Below, in pieces: positions 51,260-60,504 of a stretch of 64,000 nucleotides of DNA. The notes beneath the pieces are model-generated. The model saw only the letters and a program-made list of their open reading frames with translations. It was not told the origin of the DNA and did not search any database. The DNA is from Clostridia bacterium (GTDB lineage: Bacteria; Bacillota; Clostridia; Oscillospirales; Acutalibacteraceae). The position numbers and the translations under genes were made by a program. The stretch covers positions 1 through 64,000 of the forward strand of contig JAKSQM010000001.1 in assembly GCA_024404115.1 (NCBI GenBank), written 5' to 3'. The stretch's first letter is position 1, and each line of letters starts with the position of its first letter.

Positions 51260-52072
51260 TTGGCGTTTAAAAACATCATGGATATGCATGTCCATACAGA
51301 TAATTCTTTTGATGGCAACCACTCTATAATGTATATGTGCGAGAAAGCATGCGAAAAAAATATTAAAGCGGTTGCGTTTACAGACCATGTTGAGGCAGAC
51401 TGTTATTATGAGGAGCATTATGATAAGGTCGCCGTTCAGTCTTATGTTGACACTGTTAAGGCTCGCTGTGCATTTAACGGCAAGCTGATTGTCTGCTCTG
51501 GTATCGAGCTTGGCGAAGCCTGCTTTGAGCCAGAAATTGCAGAAAAAATCATAACCGAAAGAAAATATGACTTTGTTGCAGCTTCAATTCATAATCTGAG
51601 AGATGAGCAGGACTTTTTCTTTTTTGATTATGCAGATTATGACTGCGAAGCTATTCTTGACGAATATTTTGACGAAGAGCTGAATCTTGTTGAGTGGGGC
51701 AAGTTTGATTCACTTGCACATCTTACCTATCCGCTTCGTTATATGCAGGGCGAACACGGTATTCAGATTGATATGAGCCGCTTTAAAAAGAAAATTGATG
51801 AAATTTTAAAGCTCCTTGCAGAGAAAGACAAGGCTCTTGAAATCAACACATCAGGTCTTTTCCAGAAGTTGAGAAGCACATTGCCTGGGGAAGATGTTAT
51901 AAAAAGATACCACGAGCTTGGGGGCAGACTTATTACAATCGGCTCTGATTCACATTATGCTCAGAAGGTTGGCAACGGAATTCAGCGTGGTATGGAGCTT
52001 GCAAAAAGATGCGGATTTTCCTCTGTTGCTCTTTTCAAAAACAGAGAACCTATTGAGATACCCATTGAATAA
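51260..52072 (+). CDS. PHP-domain phosphatase (histidinol-phosphatase-like)
   Basis: The 270-aa protein starts at TTG 51260, 7 bases after AGGAAGG; the next ATG (51278) is too far from it. PHP motifs are MDMHVHTDNSFDG, AFTDHVEAD, GIELGE, AASIHNLRD, DSLAHLTYP and TIGSDSHYA, giving the trinuclear metal site. It resembles HisJ-type histidinol-phosphatases, but no his genes are nearby. A general phosphoesterase role is possible. It is followed by a DUF4364 gene 19 bases later. Confidence 0.85.
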   Translation: MAFKNIMDMHVHTDNSFDGNHSIMYMCEKACEKNIKAVAFTDHVEADCYYEEHYDKVAVQSYVDTVKARCAFNGKLIVCSGIELGEACFEPEIAEKIITERKYDFVAASIHNLRDEQDFFFFDYADYDCEAILDEYFDEELNLVEWGKFDSLAHLTYPLRYMQGEHGIQIDMSRFKKKIDEILKLLAEKDKALEINTSGLFQKLRSTLPGEDVIKRYHELGGRLITIGSDSHYAQKVGNGIQRGMELAKRCGFSSVALFKNREPIEIPIE

Positions 52073-52091
52073 CCGAAAGGTGGCATAGAGT

Positions 52092-52766
52092 ATGGATAAT
52101 ATGGAAAGCTTTGACAGCTTTGAAAATATAAAATTTGATAATTATGAAAATTCGGGAAGCTTAATTGATTCAGACGATACTGTTTTCCCCGAAAATAAAA
52201 AGGATGAAGAAATAGGAGCTTACGACGCTTTCTTTCAGGGCGTTGAACCTGGCGGACTTCGCACAAGAGGCGAAATCAGATTGCTCATATGCTATATTGT
52301 TTGCAGAGTTGACGGTGGAATAACCAAAACTCAGCTTATTGATGTTATATGCAAAAAAAGCCTTGCAAATTATTTTGAAATCAGTCAGGCTCTCAGTGAT
52401 ATGATTAAAACAGGCAATATCCGCTGTGAATTTGTTGACGGCGAAGAATTTCTTTATCCAACTGAGCTTGGCAAGTCAAACACTGCTCAGTTAGAGGATG
52501 AACTGCCTTACACTGTTAAAGAAGCCGCTCTTAATACCGCTGTTGAAATGCTCACAAAATTTAAGCGTGAAAGAGAAAACGATATTAAAATTGAGCCTCA
52601 CGGCACTGGCTACGATGTTACATTGTCTGTTCTTGATAATGATGACAGGCTTTTGAGTGTTACAGTTTTTGTTGCCGATCTGGAGCAGGCTCAGGCAGTT
52701 AAAGAAAAATATTTGCGTGATCCCATAAAATTCTACTCAACTGTTGTGGCTTTATTGATGGCATAA
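52092..52766 (+). CDS. DUF4364 family protein
   Basis: The 224-aa protein has an acidic, low-complexity start, then TRGEIRLLICYIVCRVDGGI and a winged-helix-like region (FEISQALSDMIKTGNIRCEF) with YPTELGKS. A C-terminal domain ends FYSTVVALLM. This is the DUF4364 family, which looks like a DNA-binding regulator and is widespread in Clostridia. AAAGGTGG precedes the ATG. Located between PHP and MATE genes in one operon. Confidence 0.85.
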   Translation: MDNMESFDSFENIKFDNYENSGSLIDSDDTVFPENKKDEEIGAYDAFFQGVEPGGLRTRGEIRLLICYIVCRVDGGITKTQLIDVICKKSLANYFEISQALSDMIKTGNIRCEFVDGEEFLYPTELGKSNTAQLEDELPYTVKEAALNTAVEMLTKFKRERENDIKIEPHGTGYDVTLSVLDNDDRLLSVTVFVADLEQAQAVKEKYLRDPIKFYSTVVALLMA

Positions 52767-52799
52767 TAAAAGGGCACGCACATTTCAGGATGTGATTTT

Positions 52800-54179
52800 T
52801 TGGAAAAAGAAAATAAGATGGGCTATATGCCCGTTGCAAAGCTTGTTACAACAATGTCTTTGCCAATGATTATTTCAATGCTTGTTCAGGCACTTTATAA
52901 TGTGGTTGACAGTATGTTTGTTTCAAGAGTCAGCGAAAATGCTCTTACAGCAGTGTCGCTGGCTTTTCCCGCACAGAATCTTATGATTGCCGTTGCAACA
53001 GGAACGGCAGTTGGTGTTAATGCCCTGCTTTCAAAAAGCCTTGGCGAAAAGAATTTTAAAAGAGCCAACAGTGTTGCAGAGAACGGTATTCTTCTGGCTT
53101 TTGTAGGATTTGTTATTTTCCTTATTTTTGGATTATTCGGCACTGGTGCATTTATCCGTTCACAGACGGATGTTAAAGAAATTATAGATTACGGCAGTGA
53201 ATATCTTACAGTTTGCTGCTGCTTCTCATTCGGCATTTTCGGTCAGATTGTTTTTGAGCGACTTATGCAGGCAACAGGCAGAACATTTTATACACTTATC
53301 ACTCAGGGTGTCGGTGCAATTGTAAACATCATCCTTGACCCCATTTTTATTTTTGGCTATTTTGGATTTCCAAGAATGGAGGCAAAGGGTGCCGCTGTTG
53401 CAACTGTAACAGGTCAGGTTGTGGCATTCATCCTTGCAGTGATTCTTAATAAATTCAAAAATCCCGATGTAAACCTTAACTTGAAAAAATTCAGACCCGA
53501 TTTCAAAATAATCGGCAGAATTTATGCAATCGGTATTCCGTCAATAATTATGGTGGCAATCGGCTCATTGATGACATATTCTCTTAACAGAATTCTTATT
53601 TCATTCACAGAAACTGCGGCGGCTGTTTTCGGTGTTTACTTCAAACTTCAGAGCTTTGTGTTTATGCCAATATTCGGTCTTAACAACGGTGTTATTCCTA
53701 TTGTTGCATATAACTATGGCGCAAAGAAACGAGACCGTGTTCTTAAAGCAATTAAGGTTGCGCTGATTTTTGCCGTGTCCTTTATGATGATTGGTTTTGC
53801 GCTTATGCAGCTTATTCCAAGGGAGCTTCTCAGCATATTCAATGCGTCAGATGAAATGATGAAAATCGGCATCACCGCATTAAGAACAATCAGCTTCAGC
53901 TTTATTGCCGCCGGATTCTCAATTGTAATGTCATCAACATTTCAGGCATTTGGCAAGGGCGTTTATTCAATGCTCATTTCAATTGCAAGGCAGATTGTTG
54001 TGCTCATTCCTGCGGCATATCTCCTTGCAAAAACAGGCGTGCTTGCAAATATCTGGTGGGCATTCCCCATTGCAGAGGTTATGTCTGTAACAGTTGCAAC
54101 AGTGCTGTTTATAATACTTTATAAAAATGTAATCAGAAATATTCCGCTTAACGGGGAGGAAAATCCTCAGAAAGCATAA
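52800..54179 (+). CDS. MATE-family efflux transporter
   Basis: The 459-aa, twelve-helix protein has the MATE repeats: MSLPMIISMLVQALYNVVDSMFVSRVSENAL near the N-terminus and a second copy beginning IGIPSIIMVAIGSLMTYSLN. GLNNGVIPIVAYNYGAK is also present. It exports drugs or other cations using sodium or proton gradients. The start TTG at 52800 follows CAGGATG; an ATG six codons later is possible. The downstream phosphoesterase begins 13 bases later. Confidence 0.92.
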   Translation: MEKENKMGYMPVAKLVTTMSLPMIISMLVQALYNVVDSMFVSRVSENALTAVSLAFPAQNLMIAVATGTAVGVNALLSKSLGEKNFKRANSVAENGILLAFVGFVIFLIFGLFGTGAFIRSQTDVKEIIDYGSEYLTVCCCFSFGIFGQIVFERLMQATGRTFYTLITQGVGAIVNIILDPIFIFGYFGFPRMEAKGAAVATVTGQVVAFILAVILNKFKNPDVNLNLKKFRPDFKIIGRIYAIGIPSIIMVAIGSLMTYSLNRILISFTETAAAVFGVYFKLQSFVFMPIFGLNNGVIPIVAYNYGAKKRDRVLKAIKVALIFAVSFMMIGFALMQLIPRELLSIFNASDEMMKIGITALRTISFSFIAAGFSIVMSSTFQAFGKGVYSMLISIARQIVVLIPAAYLLAKTGVLANIWWAFPIAEVMSVTVATVLFIILYKNVIRNIPLNGEENPQKA

Positions 54180-54192
54180 TTCAGGAGGAAAT

Positions 54193-55056
54193 ATGAAGAA
54201 CGAAAACAAGGTTAAACTTATCACCGTTGCGGCGGCAGGTGCGTTGTTTGCAGTTATGGGTCTTGATAACACCCTCACTGTGGCAGATTACACCATAAGA
54301 AACGAAAAAATTCAGAAGCCCGTCAGCATCGCTTTTCTTTCAGATATTCATTCACAGAAATTCAAAAAAAACGGCGAGGAATTTCTTTCAACTGTCAGCT
54401 CACTTAATGCAGATGTTATCCTTTTTGGCGGAGATATTTTTGATAAACATTCTTCAGAAAAGGAGCTTGCAAGAACTTTTGAACTTGTGAAAAAAATAAA
54501 AGAAATCAACGAAAACTGCTTCTTTGTGTTGGGCAATCATGACCTTGACTGCAAAAGAGACACAAAGCTTAAAGAAGAAGTTGCTGAAATGGGCATCAAT
54601 GTTTTTGAAAATGGCAGTTGCGTTGTTGAAAGCAAAAGCGGACAGCAGATTCTCATTGGCGGAACAGACTATGTTCATTGCGATAATGACATACCTGAGG
54701 ATGACAAGGCTCTTGAAGCTAAAAAAGAGCTTATTGCAAAATGCGAAGAAACAGGACTTTTCTCTGTGCTTCTGCGCCATGTGCCAATGAAAACAGAGGG
54801 CGATGAAAAAATCGACCTTATTTTAAGCGGACACAACCACGGCGGACTTTGGAGATTCCCGCACACCAACGCAGGTGTTGCTGGCGGCGGCAAAAAGATA
54901 TTCCCAAGATACGCTCACGGCGAATATAAAAACGGCAAATCAACAATGATTGTGGGCAGCGGAATCACAACAGAAACATACCTGCTTCCAAGACTTTACA
55001 ATGTTCCCGAAATAGTAAATGTAATACTTCTGCCAGAGCTCAAAATTCAAAAATAA
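54193..55056 (+). CDS. Metallophosphoesterase (third, YaeI/YkuE-like)
   Basis: The 287-aa protein has an N-terminal hydrophobic segment, then IAFLSDIHSQKF, VILFGGDIFD and FVLGNHDLDCK. LLRHVPMK and LILSGHNHGGLWRFP follow. The GHNHGG ending and its size match YkuE/YaeI-type phosphoesterases, which act on lipid- or wall-linked phosphate. AGGAGG precedes the ATG. It is the last gene of the PHP-DUF4364-MATE operon, ahead of a strong hairpin. Confidence 0.88.
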   Translation: MKNENKVKLITVAAAGALFAVMGLDNTLTVADYTIRNEKIQKPVSIAFLSDIHSQKFKKNGEEFLSTVSSLNADVILFGGDIFDKHSSEKELARTFELVKKIKEINENCFFVLGNHDLDCKRDTKLKEEVAEMGINVFENGSCVVESKSGQQILIGGTDYVHCDNDIPEDDKALEAKKELIAKCEETGLFSVLLRHVPMKTEGDEKIDLILSGHNHGGLWRFPHTNAGVAGGGKKIFPRYAHGEYKNGKSTMIVGSGITTETYLLPRLYNVPEIVNVILLPELKIQK

Positions 55057-55062
55057 AAGTAC

Positions 55063-55273
55063 GGGGTTGTCGCCTTTAGCGCAGACCGAAAAACAAAATA
55101 AAAATAAAAGGGATTTAAGGTTAACTGAAACTCAAGTTTAAACCTTAAATCCTTTATTTTAATATGATTTATAAAATGATATTAGTTTTTCTAAGCGTTT
55201 TTTCGCCCTCTCGCAGTATCGCATACAGCTTCGGAGCGAAGAAAACGCTTTCTGCATCTAAATTCGACAGCCC
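55063..55273. repeat. Inverted-repeat-bounded intergenic element (MITE-like)
   Basis: GGGTTGTCG at the left end and CGACAGCCC at the right end are inverted copies with one wobble. Inside are the terminator hairpin (55107-55156) and a second structured part in which AAGCGTTTTTTCGCCCTC pairs with GAAGAAAACGCTT-type bases (about 55193-55252). Nothing codes here. The pattern fits a small non-autonomous repeat or a structured RNA, but a single copy cannot settle it. Confidence 0.4.
55107..55156. terminator. Long hairpin after the phosphoesterase operon
   Basis: AAAGGGATTTAAGG and CCTTAAATCCTTT pair in a long, slightly bulged stem extended by AACT/AGTT, followed by a T-rich run. It is 50 bases after the stop at 55056. 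Confidence 0.8.
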
Positions 55274-55299
55274 TTTTAAGCCTATCTAATTTTAAATTT

Positions 55300-56616
55300 T
55301 TACAGAATATAAATTGTTACATCTCTTCTGCCGAATGCATAGCATGCACTGAGCGAGGGCATATATAAATCGCAGAGAGTTGTTCTGGCGCCTGTGAAGT
55401 TGATAAATCCGCCTGTGTCCTCAGCGAAGCTGTAGCCGTAAACGAATTTGCCGTCGTTTGAAACAATCCACATTGCTGTGTGGTAAGGTATCTGCCTTGG
55501 GTTAACTGCAACGATACCGGGCTTTACAGATGCGCCTGTGGCTGTGATTGTTCCGCCGTAATATGCGGTGGCAGAGCCTGAAATCTTTTTTCTGTATGAT
55601 GTGGGAACATTATTTTTTGTAAGCTTCAAGGATGATGGGGGAGTGAACACAGAAATCGTTTTAACTCCAGATGCTGTTTTTGCTCCGCCAGATGTTGTGG
55701 CAGCTCCCTTTGAGCCGGAAGCCTTTGCATTTGCAGAAACTACAGAAGATTTTGTTCCTACAATTTTAATGCAATCAACAGGTGCTTTGATGATTTTTGT
55801 TGATTTGAGGTTTGATTCAACCAGCTCACCGTCAACAAACTTATCCTCATAAGTTGCCTCCTGCTGACCGTCAACGCCCTCTTTTTTTATTTTTGTTTTG
55901 CCTTTTGCAAGGTTTTTGTCATATTCTTTTTTTGTTTTAAACTCAACTGTCTGCTTTTCTGTTCTTTCAACAATGCTTACTCGTGTGATTTTAATTGTTG
56001 TGTTGGATTCAATAACCTTATCAAGTGGCTTTGAGATAATGTCATCATCATCTGCGGTGATAACAGCCTTGTTAAGTGCATCCTCAACTGTGCTTCCTTT
56101 TGTTACATAAACATTTGTAATATCACCGTCTGCTTTAATCATAACAGAAACGGCTCTTTTGATTTTTACAACAAGACCTTGTGAAAGATAATCGTCTGTT
56201 TTAGCTCCCTCAAGCTCATCATTTTCGCCAAGTTCAATTTTAGCATCCTTCAGCGCATCACCAACAGTGCCGTGAGATTTAACAGTTACACTTTCATCTT
56301 CATCAATAAAGGTAACAGTGCAGATGTCATTAACATAAATGATTCCCTGCTCCTCGAAAAGGCTTGTGTCAATGTGGCTTTCTTTTTCGTCAAAGTCAAT
56401 TCCGCTTTTTCTGACTATCTCTTCAGCGTTTGTTCTGAGTGTTGAAATCTCGTACTCTTTACCGTTATGAATGATTTTAACTGTGTTTAATGCTGAAACC
56501 GTAGTCATTAAAGTGGCAGCGCACAAGATGGCAATGATGACCGTTATTGCAATCCTTGTTCTTTTCTTGAAGAAATTCTTTAAGAAAGAGCTCAATTTTT
56601 TGCTTTTAGCGTTCAT
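55300..56616 (-). CDS. DUF348/G5/3D-domain cell-wall protein (YabE/Rpf-like)
   Basis: The 438-aa protein begins with a basic stretch and a membrane or signal helix (AITVIIAILCAATLMTTVSAL). Three ubiquitin-like DUF348 units follow (ISTLRTNAEEIVRKSGI, SHGTVGDALKDAKI, KGSTVEDALNKA). A G5-like segment lies around 205-270. The C-terminal 3D domain (TATGASVKPGIVAVNP, SFAEDTGGFI, LCDLYMP, FGRRDVTIYIL) resembles lytic transglycosylases. Such proteins remodel peptidoglycan during growth or spore germination. The ATG lies after TAAGGAG. The Ser/Gly/Ala linker before the 3D domain is typical. Confidence 0.88.
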   Translation of the reverse strand: MNAKSKKLSSFLKNFFKKRTRIAITVIIAILCAATLMTTVSALNTVKIIHNGKEYEISTLRTNAEEIVRKSGIDFDEKESHIDTSLFEEQGIIYVNDICTVTFIDEDESVTVKSHGTVGDALKDAKIELGENDELEGAKTDDYLSQGLVVKIKRAVSVMIKADGDITNVYVTKGSTVEDALNKAVITADDDDIISKPLDKVIESNTTIKITRVSIVERTEKQTVEFKTKKEYDKNLAKGKTKIKKEGVDGQQEATYEDKFVDGELVESNLKSTKIIKAPVDCIKIVGTKSSVVSANAKASGSKGAATTSGGAKTASGVKTISVFTPPSSLKLTKNNVPTSYRKKISGSATAYYGGTITATGASVKPGIVAVNPRQIPYHTAMWIVSNDGKFVYGYSFAEDTGGFINFTGARTTLCDLYMPSLSACYAFGRRDVTIYIL

Positions 56617-56979
56617 AAAAAAACTCCTTAGGTTGGAAAATTTGTAACTTTTTAGCCGAGCACAAGAATATTCTGCTCAAAACAAACGCCATTATAATGG
56701 GTCTTTATATATATGTCAAATTCTCAATGTTAAGAATTTTGTGCAGTTTTCACAATGGACAAGGGGCGATTTAGCTCACAATGCCCCGAATGAACTTGAA
56801 AAGCTATGATTTGGCACTGATTTTTTGTTGAAAATATAAGAAGTTACAAATGGTTACATTGTCGCAATAATTTGTAACAATTCGTGTCGAAATTGAAAGT
56901 TTTAAGAAATATAAAATTTTGATTGAATAACGCAAAACATTATGTTAAAATAAAATGTAATAATATTCGAGGTGATATT
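56617..56979. other. Divergent intergenic region before lepA
   Basis: The 363-base gap holds the upstream regions of two divergent genes. I see no convincing RNA gene or ORF. A run near 56840-56890 repeats GTTACAAAT / TTTGTAAC words in both orientations, which could be regulator sites. TTGATT...TATGTT near 56920-56950 is a weak lepA promoter candidate. Confidence 0.4.
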
Positions 56980-58791
56980 TTGGCTGTACCAAAGAAAAAT
57001 ATTAGAAACTTTTCAATAATAGCTCATATTGACCATGGCAAGTCCACCCTTGCCGACAGAATGCTGGAGCTTACAGAGTCAGTTGCCATGCGTGATATGC
57101 AGGCACAGCTTCTTGATAATATGGATCTTGAGCGTGAAAGAGGAATCACAATCAAGGCTCACGCCGTTAAGCTTGACTATAAAGCCAAGGACGGCGAGCA
57201 GTATGTGCTTAACCTTATTGACACTCCCGGTCATGTTGACTTTAACTATGAGGTGTCCCGTTCACTTGCCGCTTGCGAGGGTGCAGTGCTTATAGTTGAC
57301 GCTTCACAGGGCATCGAGGCTCAGACTCTTGCAAACACATACTTAGCTCTTGACCATGACCTTGAAATCGTTCCTGTAATCAATAAAATCGACCTGCCTG
57401 CCGCTCAGCCTGAGGAGGTTGCAAAGCAGGTGGAGGATGTAATCGGTCTTGATTGCGAATTTGCACCAAGGGTTTCTGCAAAAACAGGACTCAATGTAGA
57501 TCAGGTTCTTGAAAGAATCGTTCTTGATGTTCCTGCTCCTCTTGAAGCAGATGACAACAAGCCTCTTCGTGCGCTGATTTTTGACTCTGTTTATGACAGC
57601 TACAAGGGCGTTATCGTTTATGTAAGAATTATGGACGGTAAAATCAAGGCAGGCGACACAATGCGTATGATGGCAACAGGTGCAGAGTTCACAGTTGTTG
57701 AGGTTGGCTATATGCGTGCAACATCAATGGAGCCTGCAAAGGAGCTGACAGCAGGCGAGGTTGGATATATAACCGCTTCAATTAAAACTGTAAGAGATGC
57801 AAGCGTTGGTGATACAGTTACACTTGCCACAAACCCTGCAAAAGAGGCACTTCCTGGCTACCGTAAGGTTAACCCCATGGTTTTCTGCGGTGTTTACCCT
57901 GCTGACGGTGCAGATTATGAAAACCTCAGGGATGCACTTGAAAAGCTTCGCCTTAATGATGCTTCACTTTCATTTGAGCCAGAAACATCAGGTGCGTTGG
58001 GCTTTGGCTTCAGATGCGGATTCTTAGGACTTCTTCATCTTGAAATCATTCAGGAAAGACTTGAAAGAGAATATAACCTTGACCTTGTAACAACAATCCC
58101 CAGCGTTGTTTATAAGATTCATCTTAACAATGGCGAGGTTGTTGAAATTGATAATCCCACCCATTACCCCGACCCTGCACTTATCAACTATAGCGAAGAG
58201 CCAATTGTAAACGCTCATATCTATTCACCGCAGGAATATGTTGGTGCAATTATGGATTTGTGTCAGGACAGACGAGGCATTTTCAAAACAATGGATTACA
58301 TCACACCCGAGCGTGTTGATATAAGCTACAGCCTGCCCCTTAATGAAATCATCTATGACTTTTTTGATGTTCTTAAATCAAGAACAAAGGGATACGCTTC
58401 ATTTGACTATGAAATTGCCGATTATCAGCGTTCAGACCTTGTTAAGCTTGATGTTCTTCTTAACGGTGATGTTATTGACGCACTTTCATTTATTATCCAT
58501 TCTGAGAAAGCTTATGCAAAGGCAAGAAAAATTGCAGAGAAGCTGAAAGACAATATCCCCCGTCAGATGTTCGAGATTCCTATTCAGATAGGTATCGGCG
58601 GCAAGATTATTGCCCGTGAAACTGTTAAGGCAATGCGCAAGGACGTTCTTGCAAAGTGCTACGGCGGCGATATTACAAGAAAGAAGAAGCTTCTTGAAAA
58701 GCAGAAAGAGGGCAAAAAGCGTATGCGCCACTTCGGAACAGTTGAGGTTCCACAGGAGGCATTTATGGCTGTTCTCAAGCTTGACGAATAA
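56980..58791 (+). CDS. lepA: Elongation factor 4 (LepA)
   Basis: Starting at TTG 56980, 7 bases after GAGGTGA, the protein has 603 aa, the normal length. The GTPase motifs are AHIDHGKST (G1), RGITI (G2), DTPGHVDF (G3), NKIDLP (G4) and SAKTG (G5). The LepA-specific C-terminus ends with [22 protein letters not shown]. LepA back-translocates ribosomes under stress. The frame extends 19 codons upstream without a ribosome site. Confidence 0.97.
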   Translation: MAVPKKNIRNFSIIAHIDHGKSTLADRMLELTESVAMRDMQAQLLDNMDLERERGITIKAHAVKLDYKAKDGEQYVLNLIDTPGHVDFNYEVSRSLAACEGAVLIVDASQGIEAQTLANTYLALDHDLEIVPVINKIDLPAAQPEEVAKQVEDVIGLDCEFAPRVSAKTGLNVDQVLERIVLDVPAPLEADDNKPLRALIFDSVYDSYKGVIVYVRIMDGKIKAGDTMRMMATGAEFTVVEVGYMRATSMEPAKELTAGEVGYITASIKTVRDASVGDTVTLATNPAKEALPGYRKVNPMVFCGVYPADGADYENLRDALEKLRLNDASLSFEPETSGALGFGFRCGFLGLLHLEIIQERLEREYNLDLVTTIPSVVYKIHLNNGEVVEIDNPTHYPDPALINYSEEPIVNAHIYSPQEYVGAIMDLCQDRRGIFKTMDYITPERVDISYSLPLNEIIYDFFDVLKSRTKGYASFDYEIADYQRSDLVKLDVLLNGDVIDALSFIIHSEKAYAKARKIAEKLKDNIPRQMFEIPIQIGIGGKIIARETVKAMRKDVLAKCYGGDITRKKKLLEKQKEGKKRMRHFGTVEVPQEAFMAVLKLDE

Positions 58792-58826
58792 TTTTTGCAG
58801 ATTTTTGAAAAAAATAAAATAAATTG

Positions 58827-58856
58827 TTGCAAAAGCACATATTTATGTGTTATACT
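58827..58856 (+). promoter_or_regulatory. Promoter of the second GPH transporter
   Basis: TTGCAA, 18 bases and TATACT lie 53 bases before the start codon. The spacer contains a small palindrome (GCACATATTTATGTGT), a possible operator. Confidence 0.55.
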
Positions 58857-58908
58857 TAATAAGTGCCACTGTGCTGTGGCGTGAAACTCTCATTCAAGGA
58901 GGAATAAT

Positions 58909-60417
58909 ATGGCCAAGAAGAAAAAAACGGCTGAAGTTACAGAAGAAAAAGCTGGCCGTGAGATGCCGAAAAGCAGACGATATGTCGGCTCTCGTGAAAC
59001 CACCGCTTATGTTCTTTACGATATTGCTCAGTCGCTTACTCTTTCAGGTAAATCGACATATTTCGTTACCGACGTTCTTGTAGTTGCTCTTAGATGGCAG
59101 ACCATCGTAAGTGCAGTTGTTGGTGTATGGGATATTATCAACGACCTTTTCCTTGCCGCACTTGTTGACAGAACTAACACAAGATTCGGTAAATTCAAAC
59201 CCTACCTTATTTTATATGCAGGACCCGGTGCTGCATTAGGCATTCTTTTCTGGGCTATGCCCGTTTTCTTCCCCGGTGCAAGCGCATCTTATATGCCTAA
59301 GATAATTACCTATTTCGTCTTGCAGATGGTATCGAATTTGGTAACATCACTTTACAATGTTGCAAAAACAGGTATTCTTGCAACAATCACACCTGATACT
59401 ATTGATAGAACAAGACTTATCAATCAGGCAAACCTTATTTCCAGCCTTGTTGAGAATCTTCCCAAGCAGGCAATCACAATCTTTATCGACCTTGTTAACA
59501 ACGGTGTAATGAAGATCAAGATGACATCACTCTTTGTTGTTATGGGTGTTGCAACAGCAGCAGCTTCCAGTGCACTTGGCTTCTATTTTGCAGTTGTATT
59601 CAAAGAGAGAGTTCTCCAGTCTGTTGAGAAACCCAAGTATAAAGATACAATCACATCAATCTTCAGGTCAAGACCTCTTATGCTTCTTGCTGTTTCTGAT
59701 ATGCTTTCATCATTCAGCAGCATCGGCACAAGCATCAGTCTTTACTATATCAACGTTCTTAACTTCAGCTCAGCAGAGCTTGTTGTTGGTATCCCAGGCA
59801 TGTTCGTAACATACGCATCATATGCTTATGTTACAAAGCTTCGTGAGAAGTTCTCAACAAAGACATTGTGGATCTTCGGCGACCACTGGGGCAACATCCT
59901 TCTTGTTCTTGTTTACCTCTTCGGTTCAATCAACAAGAACTACAGCAAGAAGTGGGTAATGATCGGTGCATTTATGTTCCGTGAAACAGTTTGGAACGCA
60001 GTTTACGCTCTTCGTAAAGTTATTCCCACAGAAATCGGTAACGAAGTTATCGACTATGGTGAGTGGAAGTATGGCTACCGTACAGAAGGCATCACAGGCG
60101 TTGTTAAGGGTCTTGCAAGTAAGATCGTCAGCGGCTTCGGTACTGTTCTTAACACAGCACTTCTTCAGCTCATCGGTTACAGACAGGGTCTTAAACCCGG
60201 TCAGCAGACAGCAAGAGTTGAATATCTTCTTTTCACAACAACAACTCTCGTTCCCGCAGTTTGCGGTCTTATCGGTATGATTCCCAAGTTCTTCTACAAC
60301 ATTGACGATAAGACAAGAAAGAGAATGTATGCAGAGCTTGCTCAGCGTCGTAGTGAAACAGCTAAGGTATTGAATGCTGAAGCAGACATGGTTGAAGTTT
60401 CTTCAGAAGTTGAGTAA
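58909..60417 (+). CDS. GPH-family sugar transporter (second)
   Basis: The 502-aa, twelve-helix protein has a Lys-rich N-terminal tail (AKKKKTAEVTEEK) before SRETTAYVLYDIAQSLTLSG. It then has VWDIINDLFLAALVDRTNTRFGKFKPYL, the family loop between helices 2 and 3. Late in the protein, VIDYGEWKYGYRTEGI matches the family's usual late loop. It is related to the transporter at 29394-30809 but clearly diverged. AAGGAGG precedes the ATG. No linked carbohydrate enzymes are present, so the substrate is unknown. Confidence 0.85.
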   Translation: MAKKKKTAEVTEEKAGREMPKSRRYVGSRETTAYVLYDIAQSLTLSGKSTYFVTDVLVVALRWQTIVSAVVGVWDIINDLFLAALVDRTNTRFGKFKPYLILYAGPGAALGILFWAMPVFFPGASASYMPKIITYFVLQMVSNLVTSLYNVAKTGILATITPDTIDRTRLINQANLISSLVENLPKQAITIFIDLVNNGVMKIKMTSLFVVMGVATAAASSALGFYFAVVFKERVLQSVEKPKYKDTITSIFRSRPLMLLAVSDMLSSFSSIGTSISLYYINVLNFSSAELVVGIPGMFVTYASYAYVTKLREKFSTKTLWIFGDHWGNILLVLVYLFGSINKNYSKKWVMIGAFMFRETVWNAVYALRKVIPTEIGNEVIDYGEWKYGYRTEGITGVVKGLASKIVSGFGTVLNTALLQLIGYRQGLKPGQQTARVEYLLFTTTTLVPAVCGLIGMIPKFFYNIDDKTRKRMYAELAQRRSETAKVLNAEADMVEVSSEVE

Positions 60418-60437
60418 TACATTAACTGAATAATTTT

Positions 60438-60476
60438 AAAAGCACTTTTGAGAATCACTGATTTTCAAAGGTGCTT
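60438..60476 (+). terminator. Terminator after the second GPH gene
   Basis: AAGCAC.TTTGA pairs with TCAAA.GTGCTT around a 13-base loop, followed by GTTTT. It lies 20 bases after the stop. Confidence 0.85.
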
Positions 60477-60504
60477 GTTTTAATAATGGATTATAGGTGA
60501 GAAA

